DNA of 64,000 nucleotides, taken from NCBI GenBank assembly GCA_024195265.1, contig JAJLRJ010000008.1, positions 3,348,501 to 3,412,500 on the forward strand. The letters run 5' to 3'. Of the stretch, positions 63,709 to 64,000 are shown one piece after another. A program made the translations under genes and the position numbers. Numbering within the stretch: position 1 is the stretch's first letter; every line of letters starts with the position of its first letter. The notes beneath the pieces are model-generated. The model saw only the letters and a list, made by a program, of their open reading frames with translations, had not been told where the DNA came from and made no database searches. This DNA is from Dendrophyllia cribrosa. Lineage: Eukaryota; Cnidaria; Anthozoa; Scleractinia; Dendrophylliidae.

Positions 63709-64000
63709 ACCACTTTCAACGCTGGTGATTTGAACTTTTCTGTTGTTTTTAACCTCTGGTAAGCGACCACTGACCCATATTTCGATGCCACTTCAGACTC
63801 AAATTGAGTCAGTGTTACAGTGCAAGTCCAATAAAATGAATATTTTGTCCTATGCATGATCAAAACAATATTTTGCGTTGATAGCTGCTTTGATTGCTAT
63901 AGGTTCATATGATTCAAAGCAGAGACGCCCTGTGGTCTCAAATTACCTCAAGTAATTTGTGAGAATCTTGATTGGCATAAATTAATATTTTGCCGGCCGC
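63709..64000 (+). repeat. Third, diverged copy of the tubulin D/E upstream region, cut by the window end
   Basis: Matches 49303-49620 (and 56522-56835): gaccactttcaacg, then cagactcaaattgagtcagt, gcgttgatagctgctttgat, and the final attttgccggccgc. It carries substitutions and short deletions relative to the two nearly identical copies. In D the ATG follows this endpoint by about 700 bp. Confidence 0.82.

Overview
The window looks like nuclear DNA of a cnidarian, most likely a stony coral or a close anthozoan relative. The genes carry GT-AG introns, the intergenic DNA is AT-rich, and it is packed with short fold-back (MITE-like) repeats. Some of these (for example the TTTCGCG-rich, taagcgaccac and gagcagttttcaattga families) match what I recall of coral genomes. 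That species-level impression comes from memory and was not searched.

Layout. (1) 351-1602, minus: an intronless DDE integrase/transposase gene of a transposable element, broken by a frameshift near its 3' end. (2) 7387-12484, plus: a seven-exon DEG/ENaC/ASIC-type sodium channel of 486 residues. (3) 18067-27798, minus: a C2H2 zinc-finger gene with at least seven coding exons (504 residues) and long, repeat-filled introns, including a 990 bp pogo/Tigger-like element. A CpG-richer stretch near 27.8-28.3 kb is probably its promoter. (4) 31083-61691: five complete alpha-tubulin genes, here called A and B (minus) and C, D and E (plus). B and C are head to head. All five have the same six-exon structure (introns after codon 1, in codon 76, and after codons 125, 256 and 352) and encode 447-453 residues. 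All carry MREC, K40, the GGGTGSG loop, E254 and a C-terminal tyrosine.

Main result. The tubulin cluster records its own recent history. Gene D matches E, introns included, from its upstream region to exon 5. From intron 5 through its 3' flank it matches C. The simplest reading is an unequal crossover inside exon 5 that made D an E-promoter/C-tail hybrid and duplicated about 7 kb. Since then D and E have diverged by two MITE insertions, each with the other gene as its empty site, by a 1.4 kb indel with 3 bp microhomology, and by copy-number change of a 207 bp palindromic tandem unit upstream of the TATA-like box. Gene C has two tandem copies of its TATA promoter plus ATG-only first exon. Gene E ends in a much less glutamate-rich tail. 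A third, more diverged copy of the D/E upstream sequence starts at about 63.7 kb and runs off the window, so another tubulin gene may follow.

I found no tRNA, rRNA, CRISPR or prokaryotic features. Apart from the genes, the window is repeats and apparently ordinary AT-rich intergenic sequence. Coordinates of exons come from reading-frame continuity and splice consensus; no transcript data were available.
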